Source: Deinococcus alpinitundrae (GTDB lineage: Bacteria > Deinococcota > Deinococci > Deinococcales > Deinococcaceae). Taken from it: a stretch of 64,000 nt of DNA. A program made the position numbers and the translations under genes. Below are positions 23,331 through 31,590 of this stretch, in pieces. Positions within the stretch are counted from its first letter, which is position 1, and every line of letters starts with the position of its first letter. Where the stretch lies: assembly GCF_009982895.1 (NCBI RefSeq), contig NZ_WXZL01000006.1, forward strand, positions 62,001 through 126,000, in the 5' to 3' direction. The notes under the pieces are model-generated. The model did not search any database, had not been told where the DNA came from, and saw nothing but the letters and a program-made list of their open reading frames with translations.

Positions 23331-24110
23331 TCAGGCCCAGACCAGCCGCGCCGCCCACAGCAGCAGCGGAGCGGCGATCAGGGCCGGCAGAAAGCTGCCC
23401 ACCCGCACCCGGTGCTCTTCCCCGAAGCCCAGGCCCGCCAGCATCAGGTTCCAGCCGATGCCCACGATCATCAGTCCGCCCGCACCGGTGATGATGAGCA
23501 CATACGGATTGCTATTCAGGGTCGCCGGATCGGCCCCGCCCAGCAGCAGCCCGGCCAGCCCGCCCGAGGCCAGCGCGATGCTGCCCTGAATGACCAGCAC
23601 AGCGGCGGCGCTGAGCAGCACGCCCACCCCGTAGACGCTTGCCAGCGCCAGTGACGAGATGCCGTCGAGGGTGGCCTTGAGCACATACGAACTGCTGTCG
23701 CCGGTCAGGCCGTTTTGAAGGCCGCCCACGATGGTCAGCGGCCCCACGCAAAACAGCAGCGAGGCCGCCACGAACCCTTCGGTGAACTGGCCCCCGCCGC
23801 GCATCCGGCGCTTGAGGGTATCGCCGAGCTGCGAGAGCCGGTCTTCCAAGTTGAGTGCCTCGCCGATGACCGCGCCGAGCGCCAGCCCGATCAGCGCCAG
23901 AATGACGCCCGGCACCGGCCCGCCCTTGACGCTGCCCAGACTGCTGGCCATGCCCAGTCCGATATACAGCGTCACCAGGCTCAGGACTTGCAGTAGGGTT
24001 CGCTGGGTGCGGGCTGGCAGGCGGCTCCCGAGCAGCAGGCCCAGCCCGGAGCCGACGATCACCGTGGCAGTGTTGATCAAGGTGCCGGAGAGCTGAGCGA
24101 GGAGCGACAT
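23331..24110 (-). CDS. DUF554 family membrane protein
   Basis: 259 residues with about seven hydrophobic segments and typical DUF554 patterns: GTLINTATVIVGSGLGLLLG near the start, FVAASLLFCVGPLTIVGGLQ (here with NGLTGDSSSYVLKATLDG following), and SNPYVLIITGAGGLMIVGIG. The family's function is unknown. The ATG at 24110 is preferred because TAGCAT lies 7 nt upstream on the minus strand; an ATG three codons earlier overlaps that box. Confidence 0.87.
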   Translation of the reverse strand: MSLLAQLSGTLINTATVIVGSGLGLLLGSRLPARTQRTLLQVLSLVTLYIGLGMASSLGSVKGGPVPGVILALIGLALGAVIGEALNLEDRLSQLGDTLKRRMRGGGQFTEGFVAASLLFCVGPLTIVGGLQNGLTGDSSSYVLKATLDGISSLALASVYGVGVLLSAAAVLVIQGSIALASGGLAGLLLGGADPATLNSNPYVLIITGAGGLMIVGIGWNLMLAGLGFGEEHRVRVGSFLPALIAAPLLLWAARLVWA

Positions 24111-24465
24111 GCGCGCCATGCTAGCGCGGCGGGTCGGTTCGGCCCCAGGACGGCACGTGAGCCAGGCCGAAGCGCTCGCGTTCATACCCAGCCTCAGTAA
24201 TATCAGAGCGTCTGGATCAACCTCAGCTACTTCTGGACAGTGATGTCATGGCCCCCAGCGCCTGCCCGGTACAGCGGGTCTTGGGACGTTGGATAACCCG
24301 CCACCGGGTCAGCAAGCGCTTCGAGTTGCCGTACCGATCGGCGGGTTGGTCTGGGGCACGGGTCCTGAGCGCAGCGGTGGATTCACCGGCTGGAACCGTG
24401 TCCCTGGCGTCGGGGGGGATTCCCAAGTTCCCCCAATGTCGGCTGAACGCCCCCTGACATCTGCT
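24111..24465. other. Non-coding stretch with no recognised content
   Basis: About 355 bp between the DUF554 gene and the RNA candidate. Open frames on either strand lack codon bias and conserved residues. The AT-richer part near 24190-24240 differs in base composition from the neighbours and might be an old mobile-element edge, but I see no inverted repeat or transposase remnant I can defend. Confidence 0.4.
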
Positions 24466-24474
24466 GTTATACTG
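24466..24474 (+). promoter_or_regulatory. Extended -10 promoter ahead of the RNA candidate
   Basis: TGTTATACT (TGN plus TATACT). Transcription is expected to start near 24481. The -35 region is poor, as is common for extended -10 promoters. Confidence 0.6.
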
Positions 24475-24480
24475 AGGGGC

Positions 24481-24648
24481 AAGTTGAACGCTCCCGGCTG
24501 TTTTCAACCGCGCCCGTGGTTCCGGCTGTCCTGCTTCGGTGGGCCTGGCGGTCAGGTCACGCCGGACACTGCGCTGCACGTTCAACCCGGTTTCGTTCAG
24601 AACAAACACTCAATTTTACGGAGGCTGCCTCGTGGCGGCCTCTTTTCG
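24481..24648 (+). ncRNA. Candidate structured RNA (sRNA or leader) ending in an intrinsic terminator
   Basis: Between the extended -10 promoter and a strong terminator lies about 165 nt that folds well. A closing helix GTTGAACG (24483-24490) pairs exactly with CGTTCAAC (24579-24586). Inside are a UUCG-capped stem (CCTGC-TTCG-GTGGG), a GGCCTG/CAGGTC or competing GGCG/CGCC hairpin, an AACC/GGTT hairpin, and TGTCC pairing with GGACA. I do not recognise a known riboswitch, T-box, SRP, 6S or tmRNA motif. It is either an independent small RNA or a terminating leader for the downstream HTH gene. The boundaries are inferred. Confidence 0.5.
24621..24646 (+). terminator. Intrinsic terminator of the RNA candidate
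   Basis: Stem GAGGCTGCC (24621-24629) with GGCGGCCTC (24634-24642), loop TCGT, followed by TTTTCGTT. One G-T pair in nine. It lies about 60 nt before the HTH gene. Confidence 0.75.
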
Positions 24649-24708
24649 TTGTCTCTGCCTACCCCACGTCTCCCGCTTCAGCTCTGCTTACCCCGCCTGG
24701 AGGATCAT

Positions 24709-24909
24709 GTGACCCTAAGCGAACAGTTCCAGACCCTGCCCAAGCTCCTGAAAGTCAGCGAAGTTGCTGAATTTACCGGCACCCACGAACGCACCGTGCG
24801 CCGCTGGATTCGCGAGGGCCGAATGCCCGCGGTGGAAAGCCCCTCGGGCATTCGGGTCCCGCGCCGGACGCTGTGGCGCTTTCTGGGTCTGGATCTGCTG
24901 GCCGCTTGA
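24709..24909 (+). CDS. Small helix-turn-helix protein (MerR/excisionase-like)
   Basis: 66 residues starting at a GTG with GGAGG five nucleotides upstream; the overlapping ATG at 24707 is followed by a stop, which settles the start. The core VSEVAEFTGTHERTVRRWIR followed by EGRMPAVESPSGIRVPRRTL is a winged helix-turn-helix of the HTH_17/excisionase type. It lies downstream of the structured RNA and its terminator, so its expression may depend on readthrough. The target is unknown. There is no adjacent integrase or phage gene. Confidence 0.82.
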   Translation: MTLSEQFQTLPKLLKVSEVAEFTGTHERTVRRWIREGRMPAVESPSGIRVPRRTLWRFLGLDLLAA

Positions 24910-25008
24910 ATCACTTCTCCGGTCGCCCGGTCGCCTGGTCCGAAGGTTAAGGCCGCCTGCGCCAAAAGGCGGACGTTTGTTGGCGCTCACCCTTCTATGC
25001 TGAGCGGT

Positions 25009-25911
25009 ATGACGCGCCGCGCCCTCCTGCTCGGACTGCTGCTGTCGTTGCCCGCGCAGGCGGCCACGCCGGGACTGTCCACTTCGCCGCCTCCATCCAT
25101 CAAAGCCTCGCTGCCCGCCCCCACCCCGGCTCCTACCATGACCCCTCCTGCGCCCACATCCAGTTCCAAAGCCGCGCCCGCTGCCGTGCCTGGCACCCCC
25201 ATCCTGACGCCCCGAGTGGTGGGAAGGTTTCCGCACGACCCGGCGGCCTTCACTGAGGGCCTGGAACTGGTGGGCGGCGTGCTGTTTGAGAGCACTGGAC
25301 TGGTGGGCGAGAGCAGTATCCGGCGCACCAACCCGCAGACCGGCGAGGTCACGCAGCGCCGCGCGCCACCGAGCAACAAGATCTTCTCTGAGGGCCTGAC
25401 GGTGCTGAATGATGTGGTGTATCAGCTCACCTGGCAAGACGGCCTGGTGTATCTCTACGACGCCCAGAACTTGCGGAGCCTGGGGCAGCTGCGCTACCGG
25501 GGCGAGGGCTGGGGGCTGACCAACGACGGCAAATCGCTGATCATGAGTGACGGCTCCGATACGCTGATGTGGCGCGACCCCGATACCTTCGCCGTGACCC
25601 GCCGGGTCCGGGTGGTCGACCGGGGCGCAGGCATCACCAATCTCAACGAACTGGAATACGCGGGCGGCAGCGTCTACGCCAACATCTGGCTCAGCAACAA
25701 GGTGGCCCGCATCGACCCGCAGTCCGGCAAAGTCACCGCCTGGATTGACGTGACCAATCTGGCCCGCGAGGCGCAGGCCGCCGCTGCCAGAGCGGGGCGG
25801 CAACTGGGCTTCGACGACGTGCCCAACGGTATTGCCTTCAATGCCGCCAGGGGGACCCTTTTGCTGACCGGCAAGCGCTGGCCGCTGACCTTTGAGGTCA
25901 AACTGCCCTGA
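25009..25911 (+). CDS. Secreted glutaminyl-peptide cyclotransferase
   Basis: 300 residues. The signal peptide (TRRALLLGLLLSLPAQA) is followed by a Pro/Ala/Ser-rich linker to about residue 60, then a beta-propeller of the glutamine cyclotransferase family: RVVGRFPHDPAAFTEGLEL, FESTGLVGESSIRRT, KIFSEGLTVLNDVVYQLTWQ, GEGWGLTNDGKSLIMSDGSD and GFDDVPNGIAFN. It forms N-terminal pyroglutamate on exported proteins. A TATGCT box (24996-25001) lies 7 nt before the ATG (leaderless). It converges on the DUF937 protein gene at a shared terminator. Confidence 0.9.
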   Translation: MTRRALLLGLLLSLPAQAATPGLSTSPPPSIKASLPAPTPAPTMTPPAPTSSSKAAPAAVPGTPILTPRVVGRFPHDPAAFTEGLELVGGVLFESTGLVGESSIRRTNPQTGEVTQRRAPPSNKIFSEGLTVLNDVVYQLTWQDGLVYLYDAQNLRSLGQLRYRGEGWGLTNDGKSLIMSDGSDTLMWRDPDTFAVTRRVRVVDRGAGITNLNELEYAGGSVYANIWLSNKVARIDPQSGKVTAWIDVTNLAREAQAAAARAGRQLGFDDVPNGIAFNAARGTLLLTGKRWPLTFEVKLP

Positions 25912-25930
25912 TGTGCTGGCGACTACACGA

Positions 25931-25969
25931 GAAGCGGGGCGCTGAGATCAACGTTCAGCGCCCCGCTTC
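25931..25969. terminator. Bidirectional hairpin terminator
   Basis: A perfect 15-bp inverted repeat (25931-25945 and 25955-25969, GAAGCGGGGCGCTGA) with a 9-nt loop between two convergent genes. T-runs are weak on both sides. Confidence 0.65.
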
Positions 25970-25983
25970 GTAGGGTCGGTAGG

Positions 25984-27636
25984 CTACTTCACGTTCAGGG
26001 TGATGGTGCTGATCGGCGTGGCCGCCCGGTCGGTGCCGGGGCGCACCACGTAGGTGATCTCGCCCTTGCCGGGGTTGCTGGCGTAGCTCCAACCGCAGGC
26101 CGTGCTCAGCGGCAACCGCTTGGTGCCGACGGTGCGCTCGCCGCGCTTGACGCTGACGTTGTAGCCGCTGCCCGACCCCTGCCCGCCGAAACGAAACGGT
26201 GAGGTCACATTCTGGCCGTCTTGCAGCGAGAGGGTAAAATCCTGATCGCAGGCGACCGCCCCGCCGCTGGCCGCGCCCACCGTGACGCGGGTGCTGGCCT
26301 GACCACCCTCGCCGCGCACCTCGTACTGGTGCGCTCCGGCGGCGGGCGAGGGCACATTGAGCGTCCACTGGCCGCCGGTGTCCACCGTGGCCGTGCCGAT
26401 ATCCGCACCGTCCTCGTAGACGGTCACGCTCTGACCGGCCACCCCGCTGCCGGTCAGGTCGAAGGCTCCGGTGACATTGCCGAGCGGCGCATTAATGGTG
26501 GGTGCGCTGGCGCTGCTAGCCGCCGCACTGGTGCCTGTGGTCCCGGTGTCCGTGGTGGCTGAATCGCTGGCGGCGTTGCTGGTGTCTGCGGCTATGCTGC
26601 CGGTGTCTGTGCCGGGAGTCGTCGCCGTGCCATTTGCTGCGCTACCACTTCCGGTGTCCCCTGTGGTACCCGATTCTGTGTCCGCTGCTCCGTCGCCCAC
26701 CGTGACCTGAAGCTGGGCCACGTCGCCCGCCGTGTTCTGGGCCTCGTAGGTGTGCTGGCCAGAGCTGGGGGCAGCGATCTGGGCGCTCCAGGTGCCGTCC
26801 GGCCCAACCTCGGCGCCACTAATCTGGTTGCCCGTGTCCTTGATGACGACCTGATCGCCCGCCTTCCCCTGCCCGCGCATGGTGAAGGGGGCGGCAGGCA
26901 GGGCCACGCCCGCTGCCGGTTCGGTGACGCGCAGCGCCCCAGCAGCCTCGCCTGTTGCCGTGCCCTGGGCCGTGCTGTTGCGGTTCTGAGTGGCCAGATA
27001 GCAGCCGCCCGCCAGCAGCAGCAGCGCCAGCGGAATGGCCCACAGCCAGCCCGCTCCGCGCCGCCGCCGCTCATCGTCCCGGGGCGGCGTGGCTGGACGG
27101 ATCGGCACTGAGGGAACTGCGAAGGTGCCCAGCAGTGGCGCGAGGGCGGCGGGCAACCAGGTCGCCAGGTGGGGCCGCAGCGAGAGCAGCAGTGCTCCCA
27201 GGCCCGCCGCGCCCAGCGAGTTGCTGCGGGCGTACTCCAGCAGCAACTTGAGCAGCAGCGGCAAGCTGAGTTGCCCCAGCCGCGCTACCCCCGACTCAGG
27301 GGCGTCTGTGGCGGCCGCCACCTGCCCGGTGATCAGCGCTTCGTTGCCGCCCAGCAGCAGCGGGGCCGAGGAGCGCCCCAGCCGTTCCAGATCGTCCAGG
27401 CTGCCGGGGCGCTCCACCAAAGGACCCACCGGGCCGCCCGGCACGCTGGCCGCCAGATCGAGCACTTGCTGCGCGCCTGCCGGGTCCTGGGCGTGGGTTG
27501 TCAGGGCGTCGAGTTGCAGCGGCCAGAGGGCATTCAGGGCCTGGCGCGCCGCCTCGGGAGCCAGACCCACCTGAGCGCCGAGGCGTTGGGCCAGCGGGCC
27601 GCTGAACTGGGTGTTCAGAAAGTCGAGAAGTTCCAT
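25984..27636 (-). CDS. DUF937 membrane protein with Ig-like extracytoplasmic domains
   Basis: 550 residues. Residues 1 to about 175 form a helical DUF937-type region (MELLDFLNTQFSGPLAQRLG), a basic patch DDERRRRG precedes a single membrane segment (about 197-215), and the outside part has two related Ig-like repeats, each with a GPDGTW or DTGGQW strand and a GxHxYE motif. A long Ser/Thr/Gly/Ala linker joins them. The C-terminal domain carries two cysteines (VACDQDF and STACGWSY) that may form a disulfide. CGGAGG is 4 nt before the ATG. It looks like a cell-envelope sensor or structural protein; function unknown. Confidence 0.8.
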   Translation of the reverse strand: MELLDFLNTQFSGPLAQRLGAQVGLAPEAARQALNALWPLQLDALTTHAQDPAGAQQVLDLAASVPGGPVGPLVERPGSLDDLERLGRSSAPLLLGGNEALITGQVAAATDAPESGVARLGQLSLPLLLKLLLEYARSNSLGAAGLGALLLSLRPHLATWLPAALAPLLGTFAVPSVPIRPATPPRDDERRRRGAGWLWAIPLALLLLAGGCYLATQNRNSTAQGTATGEAAGALRVTEPAAGVALPAAPFTMRGQGKAGDQVVIKDTGNQISGAEVGPDGTWSAQIAAPSSGQHTYEAQNTAGDVAQLQVTVGDGAADTESGTTGDTGSGSAANGTATTPGTDTGSIAADTSNAASDSATTDTGTTGTSAAASSASAPTINAPLGNVTGAFDLTGSGVAGQSVTVYEDGADIGTATVDTGGQWTLNVPSPAAGAHQYEVRGEGGQASTRVTVGAASGGAVACDQDFTLSLQDGQNVTSPFRFGGQGSGSGYNVSVKRGERTVGTKRLPLSTACGWSYASNPGKGEITYVVRPGTDRAATPISTITLNVK

Positions 27637-27850
27637 AAGCCTCCGTGGTCGAGCCAGTGTGGTCGGGTCAGTGTCGTTGCCGGAACAAGCGCTCAAGGCG
27701 AGCGGCCAGCCTGACTGGGTGTACTGGATTCTTCCACACGCTTCAGGCGGCGGCCCGAAGGCAAGCCTTAGAAAGTCCATAGCTCGCCTTGAGGGCGGGC
27801 CCACACCAGCTCCGGACGAACGTCCGCCGCCGAAGGACTAGGCTGAAGTC

Positions 27851-28690
27851 ATGACGCCCACCCCATCCATGTCCCGCCCCCGGCGTGTGCTGCTGACTGG
27901 CGCAGCGGGACACATCGGCACGACCCTGCGCGAGCATCTGCGCGGCCACTACGACCTGTTGCGCCTGAGCGACCTGCCTGCCGCGCTCGCCGGATTGCCG
28001 CCTGCCGCAGCGGGCGAGGAACTGTACCCTGCCGACCTGACCGACCCGGCAGCGCTGCGGGGAGCCACGCAGGGCATGGACGCCGTGATTCATCTGGGCG
28101 GTATTCCCGACGAGGACACTTATCCGGTGATTCGCGCCGTGAACATGGACGGCACCGCCAACTTGCTGGAAGCAGCGCGGTTATGTGGGGTGCGCCGGGT
28201 GGCCTTCGCCTCCAGCATCCACGCCGTCGGATACGCACCCCGTGAACCCATCGGGATGGACGCCCCGGTGCGCCCCGATAGCTTCTACGGCGTCAGCAAG
28301 GTTTTCGGCGAGGCGCTGGGCCGGATGTACGTCGACCGCTACGGCCTGGAATTCGTCGCGGTGCGGATCTGCTCGTTTCTGGAGCGGCCCCGCGAGGCCC
28401 GCAACCTGGCCACCTGGCTCTCGCCGCGCGACGCCGCGCAACTGTTCCGGCGGGCCATTGACGCGCCGGGCGTGACCTACCTGACGGTGGCAGGCATCAG
28501 CGCCAACACCCGGAGATGGATGAATCCGGACGGCTGGGACGTGCTGGGCTACGAACCCGAAGATAACGCCGAGGAGTACGCCGCCGAGGTCGAGCATCTC
28601 ATTTCCCCGCTGCAAAGCAACGCGGCGCGCTTTCAGGGCGGCATTTTCACCGAGCCGGACTACCGGGGCCGCGCCGGGGACGGGTCATGA
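27851..28690 (+). CDS. NAD-dependent epimerase/dehydratase (uronate dehydrogenase-like SDR)
   Basis: 279 residues. The NAD-binding motif is RVLLTGAAGHIGTTLREHL, and catalytic residues are the serine in FASSIHAVGY and the tyrosine/lysine in FYGVSKVFGE. The segments HLGGIPDEDTYPVIRAVNMDGT and RICSFLERPREARNLATWLS fit the uronate dehydrogenase/NAD-dependent epimerase group. It may oxidise hexuronates, but this is by similarity only. TAGGCT (27839-27844) lies 6 nt before the ATG (leaderless); an ATG six codons downstream is an alternative. Confidence 0.86.
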   Translation: MTPTPSMSRPRRVLLTGAAGHIGTTLREHLRGHYDLLRLSDLPAALAGLPPAAAGEELYPADLTDPAALRGATQGMDAVIHLGGIPDEDTYPVIRAVNMDGTANLLEAARLCGVRRVAFASSIHAVGYAPREPIGMDAPVRPDSFYGVSKVFGEALGRMYVDRYGLEFVAVRICSFLERPREARNLATWLSPRDAAQLFRRAIDAPGVTYLTVAGISANTRRWMNPDGWDVLGYEPEDNAEEYAAEVEHLISPLQSNAARFQGGIFTEPDYRGRAGDGS

Positions 28691-28743
28691 GCGGCGCAGT
28701 CAGAGGGGGAATCAGGACAGGGGTGCGCACAGTGTTTTTTGAC

Positions 28744-28757
28744 TTACCGTTCGGTCA
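28744..28757. promoter_or_regulatory. Possible TetR-type operator over the -35 region of the MFS gene
   Basis: TTACCGTTCGGTCA contains the palindrome ACCG-N2-CGGT and resembles the TTACCGnnCGGTAA sites bound by several TetR-family repressors. It overlaps where the -35 should be for the TAGACT box at 28769-28774. No regulator gene is adjacent. Confidence 0.45.
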
Positions 28758-28781
28758 GCATGGCGGAGTAGACTCGCTCTT

Positions 28782-30023
28782 ATGAGCGCCTCCACCCTCA
28801 CGCCGCCGCCCGCCCACCTGGGCCGCGCCAAACTGATCTTGTTTCTGACCATCTTCGTGGCGATGCTGGGCCTGTCGGTGCTGTTCCCGATTTTCGGGCC
28901 GCTTTCGCGGCAACTTGGCCTGAGCGAATCGCAGACCGGCTGGTTTTCCACTGCCTACAGCTTGATGCAGTTCGTGTTCAGCCCGATCTGGGGCGCGCGC
29001 TCCGAGCGTATTGGCCGCAAGCCGGTGCTGGTGATGGGCCTCATCGGTTTCTCGCTGAGTTTCGGGCTATTTGCCATCGTTGCCGACCTGGGACTGCGCG
29101 GGGTGCTCAGCAGCACCCTGCTGTTCGGGCTGCTGGTCGGGGCGCGCTTCCTGGGAGGCATTTTGTCGAGCGCCACCCTGCCCACTGCCCAGGCGATGAT
29201 GGCCGATCTGACCGATAGGGGCAACCGCGCCGCCGCCATGGGCCTGATCGGCGCGGCCTTCGGGCTGGGCGTCATCTTCGGGCCGGGCCTGGGCGGGGTG
29301 CTGGCCAACTTCGGCCTGACCGTGCCGGTCTACTTCAGTGCCGGACTGGGGCTAGTCACGGCGCTGCTGGCGCGGCTGACCCTACGTGAAACCCGCGAGC
29401 CCGGCACCTCGGCCCCCGCTGCGGGCAACCGTTTCGCGCTGGCACGCGGCCCGATCGTCGTGTTTCTGGTGATCAGTGCCCTCTTCACGCTGGCCTCGGT
29501 GGGCATGGAGCAGACCATCAGCTTTTACGTGCAGGACAATCTGCACCTGACGGTGGCCCAGACCCCGCAGGTCGTCGGCGGGATGCTGGCCCTCTTCGGG
29601 CTGATCTCGGCGGCGGTGCAGGGCGGCGCGATCCGGCCCCTCAGCAAGAAGCTGTCGCCGACCATGCTGATTCCGGCGGGCCTAATCGTGATGGGCGCGG
29701 GTATGTTCGCCCTGAGTGCGGCCAGCGTGTTCTGGACCATGGCAGGATCGCTGGCCCTGATCGGCATCGGCAGCGCCATTCTCGGCCCCAGCCTGTCTGC
29801 GGCCCTGTCGCTGAGCGTCAACGAACACCAGCAGGGGCAGGTGGCGGGTCTCAATTCCTCGGCGCTGGCGCTGGGGCGCATGACCGGCCCGCTGATCGGC
29901 ACCGGCCTGTATCAGAGTGTCAGTCACCACGCGCCCTATATCTTCAGCGGGGGCGTGCTGGTGGCGCTGCTGGCGGTGGTGGCGCTGGCCCGGCCCCAGG
30001 TCAGGACGCCCGCCCCGGGGTAA
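28782..30023 (+). CDS. MFS efflux transporter (DHA1/TetA-like)
   Basis: 413 residues with twelve hydrophobic segments. The loop 2-3 signature is [21 protein letters not shown], and motif C-like [16 protein letters not shown] marks a drug:H+ antiporter. Substrates are unknown. A TAGACT box lies 7 nt before the ATG (leaderless) and a palindromic site covers its -35 region, so it may be induced by release of a repressor. It converges with the methyltransferase gene, whose stop is 1 bp away. Confidence 0.9.
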   Translation: MSASTLTPPPAHLGRAKLILFLTIFVAMLGLSVLFPIFGPLSRQLGLSESQTGWFSTAYSLMQFVFSPIWGARSERIGRKPVLVMGLIGFSLSFGLFAIVADLGLRGVLSSTLLFGLLVGARFLGGILSSATLPTAQAMMADLTDRGNRAAAMGLIGAAFGLGVIFGPGLGGVLANFGLTVPVYFSAGLGLVTALLARLTLRETREPGTSAPAAGNRFALARGPIVVFLVISALFTLASVGMEQTISFYVQDNLHLTVAQTPQVVGGMLALFGLISAAVQGGAIRPLSKKLSPTMLIPAGLIVMGAGMFALSAASVFWTMAGSLALIGIGSAILGPSLSAALSLSVNEHQQGQVAGLNSSALALGRMTGPLIGTGLYQSVSHHAPYIFSGGVLVALLAVVALARPQVRTPAPG

Positions 30024-30024
30024 G

Positions 30025-30780
30025 TCAGTCCAGCGGCATCAGAGCTTTGATTTCGGCCCCGAACACGAACTCGCCCACCTCGCCGTCCGGCAGCAGGTGG
30101 GCGAAATGCTGACGCAACCATGCCGCGACCTCCTGCGGCGTCTCGCGCCCGGCATCAGTCACGGCGATGGTGTTGCTGTGGGTGAGCAGGTAAGCCACCA
30201 ATTGATCCTGGCTAAAAGGCACCAGATGGGTGAATTTCTCAGCTCGAAACGAAAATCCGGCGGCCTGCGCCTCGGTCTCGCCGAAGGGGCGGCGGTCGCG
30301 CTCAGGCGTGGGGTAGCGTGCTCCGTACTGAGCCATCCCCACCGTGAACTCCGGTTTCCCCACCAGTTCATCTGCCGCAAACCAACTGTCGCAAATTGCC
30401 AGCACGCCGCCCGGTTTCAGTACGCGCCGCGCTTCTTGCAAAAAAGCGTCGCGCTCCAGCCAATGAAAGGCCATGAACACCGTCATCACGTCGGCGAATT
30501 GATCTGGCAGCGGCAGTGTCTCGGCAGGGGAGAGGGCATAGCTCACGCGCGGGTGGAGCCGGGCATGGGACAGCATCGCCTTTGAAATGTCGAACGCCCG
30601 GACCTCGTCGACCAGTTCCGCCAGCGCCACGCTGCACTGCCCGGTGCCGCAGGCCACGTCCACGCCCAGGGCCGTACCCATCAGAAACGGTCTGACCCGT
30701 TCCAGGACCAGCGGCTGCACATCGGGCCGTCCGGCAGCGTAGCGAGCGGCTCCGTCGGCACTGAGAAAGGGATTGGTCAC
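30025..30780 (-). CDS. Class I SAM-dependent methyltransferase
   Basis: 251 residues with motif I VDVACGTGQCSVALAEL, an acidic residue after strand 2 (VRAFDIS), motif post-I SYALSPAETLPLPD and motif III RRVLKPGGVLAICD. This is the Methyltransf_11/UbiE-type layout acting on small molecules or tRNA; the substrate is unknown. The start is a GTG with TAGAGT 7 nt upstream on the minus strand, so it is probably leaderless. Its stop abuts the convergent MFS gene. Confidence 0.88.
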   Translation of the reverse strand: MTNPFLSADGAARYAAGRPDVQPLVLERVRPFLMGTALGVDVACGTGQCSVALAELVDEVRAFDISKAMLSHARLHPRVSYALSPAETLPLPDQFADVMTVFMAFHWLERDAFLQEARRVLKPGGVLAICDSWFAADELVGKPEFTVGMAQYGARYPTPERDRRPFGETEAQAAGFSFRAEKFTHLVPFSQDQLVAYLLTHSNTIAVTDAGRETPQEVAAWLRQHFAHLLPDGEVGEFVFGAEIKALMPLD

Positions 30781-30806
30781 GCCCCCAACTCTAGCGGCCA
30801 GGCAGC

Positions 30807-30836
30807 AAAAACGCCCCAGCGCAGGGGCCAGGGCGT
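30807..30836 (-). terminator. Intrinsic terminator after the SufT-like gene
   Basis: Read on the minus strand, ACGCCC (30831-30836) pairs with GGGCGT (30811-30816) and the right arm runs into TTTTTGC. It follows the rhodanese/SufT-like operon. Confidence 0.7.
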
Positions 30837-30851
30837 CTCAGAAAGCGCGGC

Positions 30852-31223
30852 TCAGATGCTGAAGCCGAACATCCTCATCTGGCGCTTGCCGTCGTCGGTC
30901 ATCTTCTCGGGACTCCAGGGCGGCGTCCACACGAACTCCACGTTCACCCGGTTGACCCCGTCCAGGCGCATCACGGCCATCTCGGCGTCGGAGCGGATCA
31001 GGTCCTGCACCGGGCAGCCCACCGAGGTCAGTGTCATGGTCACGTCCACCACGCCCTCGGCGGTAATGTCCACGCCGTAGATCAGGCCCAGATCGACCAC
31101 GTTCACCGGAATTTCCGGGTCCTTGACCACCTTCAGGGATTCCAGCACCTGCGCCTCGCTGGGCAGGCCCGCCAGGGTAGGTGCGGCGGCAGCGTTAATG
31201 CCGGGGGCGGTGTCGTCGCTCAT
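30852..31223 (-). CDS. MIP18/SufT-like metal-sulfur cluster assembly protein
   Basis: 123 residues of the DUF59/PaaD-like family, which helps mature iron-sulfur proteins. Signatures are LKVVKDPEIPVNVVDLGLIY, MTLTSVGCPVQDLI with the conserved cysteine, and VEFVWTPPWSPEKM. Overlaps the upstream rhodanese gene by 4 nt (31220-31223), so the two are translationally coupled. This pairs a sulfur-carrying protein with a cluster assembly factor, which supports a role in Fe-S metabolism (inference). Confidence 0.9.
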   Translation of the reverse strand: MSDDTAPGINAAAAPTLAGLPSEAQVLESLKVVKDPEIPVNVVDLGLIYGVDITAEGVVDVTMTLTSVGCPVQDLIRSDAEMAVMRLDGVNRVNVEFVWTPPWSPEKMTDDGKRQMRMFGFSI

Positions 31224-31534
31224 GCCGTTCCCTCTTGGGTGGGCAGGCCCGCTTCCTGCCAGGCCAGGGTGCCGCCCTTGAGGTTGGAAACCTGCTGGTA
31301 GCCGTTGTCCAGCAGGTGCTGGGTGGCCTGGGCGCTGCGTGCTCCGCTGCGGCAGATCATCACCAGCTCTTTGTCTCTGGGCAATTCATTGTACCTCGCT
31401 GCGAACTCGCTCAGCGGCATCAGGGTTGCGCCCTGGGCGTGGACTTCCTGGTATTCGTTGGCCTCGCGCACGTCAATGAGCAGCGCACCGTCGTTCATGC
31501 GGGTCTGGGCTTCCTGGGGGCTGACTTCGTTCAT
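31220..31534 (-). CDS. Single-domain rhodanese-like protein
   Basis: 104 residues. The N-terminal LLIDVREANEYQEVHAQGAT and the active-site loop VMICRSGARSAQATQHL with the catalytic cysteine are typical of small sulfurtransferases. The C-terminal VSNLKGGTLAWQEAGLP completes the fold. Translationally coupled to the SufT-like gene. TATGCT lies 6 nt before the ATG (leaderless). It is divergent from a second rhodanese gene 56 bp away. Confidence 0.92.
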   Translation of the reverse strand: MNEVSPQEAQTRMNDGALLIDVREANEYQEVHAQGATLMPLSEFAARYNELPRDKELVMICRSGARSAQATQHLLDNGYQQVSNLKGGTLAWQEAGLPTQEGTA

Positions 31535-31590
31535 GAGATCAGCATACCTGAGCGGCCCACTCGGTATTGTGAGTCGCCTAAACTATCCCT

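Noticed and set aside
24190..24460. Possible insertion-sequence remnant
   Set aside because: Base composition is slightly different from the surroundings, but no inverted repeat, target duplication or transposase homology can be shown.
24481..24648. SRP RNA, 6S RNA, tmRNA or T-box identity for the structured RNA
   Set aside because: The conserved signatures (GGAAGGAAGCAGCC-like SRP tetraloop region, T-box core, tRNA-like ends) are absent.
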